64,000 bases of DNA. Source: Barnesiella propionica (GTDB lineage: Bacteria > Bacteroidota > Bacteroidia > Bacteroidales > Barnesiellaceae). Below, in pieces: positions 62,900 through 64,000 of this stretch. A model generated the notes under the pieces. That model searched no databases and was not told where the DNA came from. It saw only the letters and a program-made list of their open reading frames with translations. Numbering within the stretch: the stretch's first letter is position 1; the number at the start of each line of letters is the position of its first letter. Made by a program: the position numbers and the translations under genes. The stretch is from assembly GCF_025567045.1 (NCBI RefSeq), contig NZ_JAOQJK010000006.1, positions 175,816 to 239,815 of the forward strand, in the 5' to 3' direction.

Positions 62900-64000
62900 T
62901 TATAATACTTCTTTCACTGTGATATTTTTAATAGTAAATTCCAACGGTGTATCATTATCTTCAGGATATACCGACAAGCTGCTTATAGATGACTGAATAG
63001 CCGTTATCCGTGCCGTAACGCTATTCTTATCCCCCGTTAATTGTATGGGAAAACTAATACCGGACAATACTATTATTCGGGTTAAAGTTTTGGCAATATC
63101 CGGCGATGTCCATTGCAGCGTAACATCATATTCTTTACCGGCTGTCGTCGGGATAGCAGTAAATGAATGTAACACATAGGTAGAACGCCCCTGAGAATCT
63201 TTCCCGGTTTGCCTGATTGTAAATGTCCCGTCCTGGTTATTCACAATCTCCGTAGCATCCCCGTTATTAACCGCCGCGCCGTTAAATGTCCTCACATATA
63301 CGGGATTGTACGGATTCTCATAAACCAGTTTGGCATTATTCCTATAACCTAATTTTTCCAATTTCATACTTACCAATTTCACCTGAAAAGGTGCATTAGA
63401 CGATACCAGATATAAATTTGCACTGCCCACCTGTGCCGTGCTTTCATTATTTAACTGGTCCCCGTATACCTGTTCAGATGACGTATATACGTAAAAAGGA
63501 GTAGTACGGTCGCTCCTTAAAAACCATACATTACATATATTTTTTTTGTTAGCCGTGTCCGTTGTCGGTTCAAACACTACGGTCAAACGATAATTTATCC
63601 CAAATTCAATTTCAATATTCTTTCCAAAATTTAGGCTAATAACCGGACGCGAACCGGGGCTTTCCGAAGCCGGTTGCACAATATCCACCAGCCAGGTTCC
63701 GTCCGGTTGTTTTTCTATCGTTCCGCTCCCTAACATATTTCCGCTAACATGGGGAATGGCATCAGAGAACAATACTTCTTTAGGTTCCATTTCCAAATTT
63801 ATAAGATGTTGCGCCGGAATAACCTCTTTTACACCTCCGGTCTCGGCTACATTAGCCGTATCACGTACCATATTAGTCGTCATATTCTTCCCTAATACTT
63901 CCGACAACATACCTACTTGTTCAGCCTTAAAGTCGTATATGGTAAATTCGTCACCTTCCGCATAGGGATTTATGTAAATATAAAAATTCAACGGAGTGCC
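62900..64000 (-). CDS. Prophage tail/receptor-binding protein, 5' end beyond window
   Basis: At least 366 residues; the first codons lie to the right of the window, since the frame is open across 64000 and the only apparent start at 63991 is an internal TTG. It begins (within window) with PLNFYIYINPYAEGDEF. Two jelly-roll or carbohydrate-binding-like beta domains are apparent (about 90-215 and 240-362), with segments such as GTFTIRQTGKDSQGRSTYVL. It probably forms part of the tail tip that touches the cell surface. No clear family. Confidence 0.65.
   Translation of the reverse strand, partial: GTPLNFYIYINPYAEGDEFTIYDFKAEQVGMLSEVLGKNMTTNMVRDTANVAETGGVKEVIPAQHLINLEMEPKEVLFSDAIPHVSGNMLGSGTIEKQPDGTWLVDIVQPASESPGSRPVISLNFGKNIEIEFGINYRLTVVFEPTTDTANKKNICNVWFLRSDRTTPFYVYTSSEQVYGDQLNNESTAQVGSANLYLVSSNAPFQVKLVSMKLEKLGYRNNAKLVYENPYNPVYVRTFNGAAVNNGDATEIVNNQDGTFTIRQTGKDSQGRSTYVLHSFTAIPTTAGKEYDVTLQWTSPDIAKTLTRIIVLSGISFPIQLTGDKNSVTARITAIQSSISSLSVYPEDNDTPLEFTIKNITVKEVL

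Noticed and set aside
1..64000. rRNA, tRNA, CRISPR arrays, insertion sequences
   Set aside because: Scanned by eye on both strands; no tRNA arms, no regular repeat-spacer pattern and no transposase were recognised. A covariance-model search would be decisive.

Overview
The window is a chromosomal segment from a member of the Bacteroidota, almost certainly order Bacteroidales. Evidence: Bacteroidota-type promoters (TTG, 18-20 bp, TAnnTTTG) in front of several genes; a SusC/SusD pair; families largely confined to this phylum (DUF4199, DUF6452/DUF6048 pair, LptE/LptC variants, GldE-like CBS protein, BspA-like LRR protein); a carboxynorspermidine dehydrogenase; and a bacterial inositol-lipid locus. 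Base composition is moderate (roughly low-40s % GC by eye). Genus cannot be fixed; a gut genus near Barnesiella, Coprobacter or Parabacteroides is plausible. I found no rRNA, tRNA, CRISPR array or insertion sequence.

Layout. 1-5.1 kb: biotin synthase, then a plus-strand run (DUF4199 protein, polyprenyl-phosphate glycosyltransferase, nitroreductase, lipoprotein/outer-membrane pair). 4.7-7.6 kb (minus): Spx/ArsC-like protein, PepD dipeptidase, LPG-synthase-like flippase. 7.8-13.9 kb (plus): RsmA, MgtE, acyltransferase, sigma-54 activator, LptE, TPR-like protein, SecG. 14.1-24.3 kb (minus): RecA, Bcp, carboxynorspermidine dehydrogenase, an inositol-lipid cluster (MIPS, HAD, CDP-alcohol phosphatidyltransferase, ATP-grasp, nucleotidyltransferase), PdxA and RlmN. 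24.4-30.8 kb (minus): PpiD/SurA-like foldase, CBS membrane protein, LptC, outer-membrane porin-like protein, CoaX. 31.0-31.7 kb (plus): FtsB/DivIC and a small membrane protein. 31.7-39.1 kb (minus): RodA, PBP2, MreD, MreC, MreB, PurH, an elongasome operon headed by a purine gene. 39.4-45.4 kb (plus): an enzyme-free SusCD pair, flavodoxin, flavin reductase. 45.5-49.0 kb (minus): M16 homologue lacking the zinc motif, KdsB, NfeD-type protease. 49.3-56.0 kb: ECF sigma factor, BspA-like LRR protein, a decayed surface-protein fragment, a GT2, U32 peptidase/RNA hydroxylase and MetA.

The most unusual part is 56.2-61.3 kb. A small stand-alone transcription unit encodes a previously untracked 44-residue peptide between its own promoter and terminator. 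It is followed by a tightly coupled operon of ABC exporter, S26-type signal peptidase-like protein, PqqD-like carrier, NTP_transf_5 nucleotidyltransferase and HPr-kinase-like protein. These families recur in lasso-peptide and related RiPP tailoring loci, but here no cyclase, leader protease or recognised precursor is present. It is therefore a candidate undescribed peptide (or small-molecule) modification/export system.

61.3 kb to the end (minus) looks like the late end of a prophage: closely packed small genes for a lipoprotein, an M15 endolysin-like peptidase, small membrane and coiled-coil proteins, and a large carbohydrate-binding-like tail protein that runs off the window.
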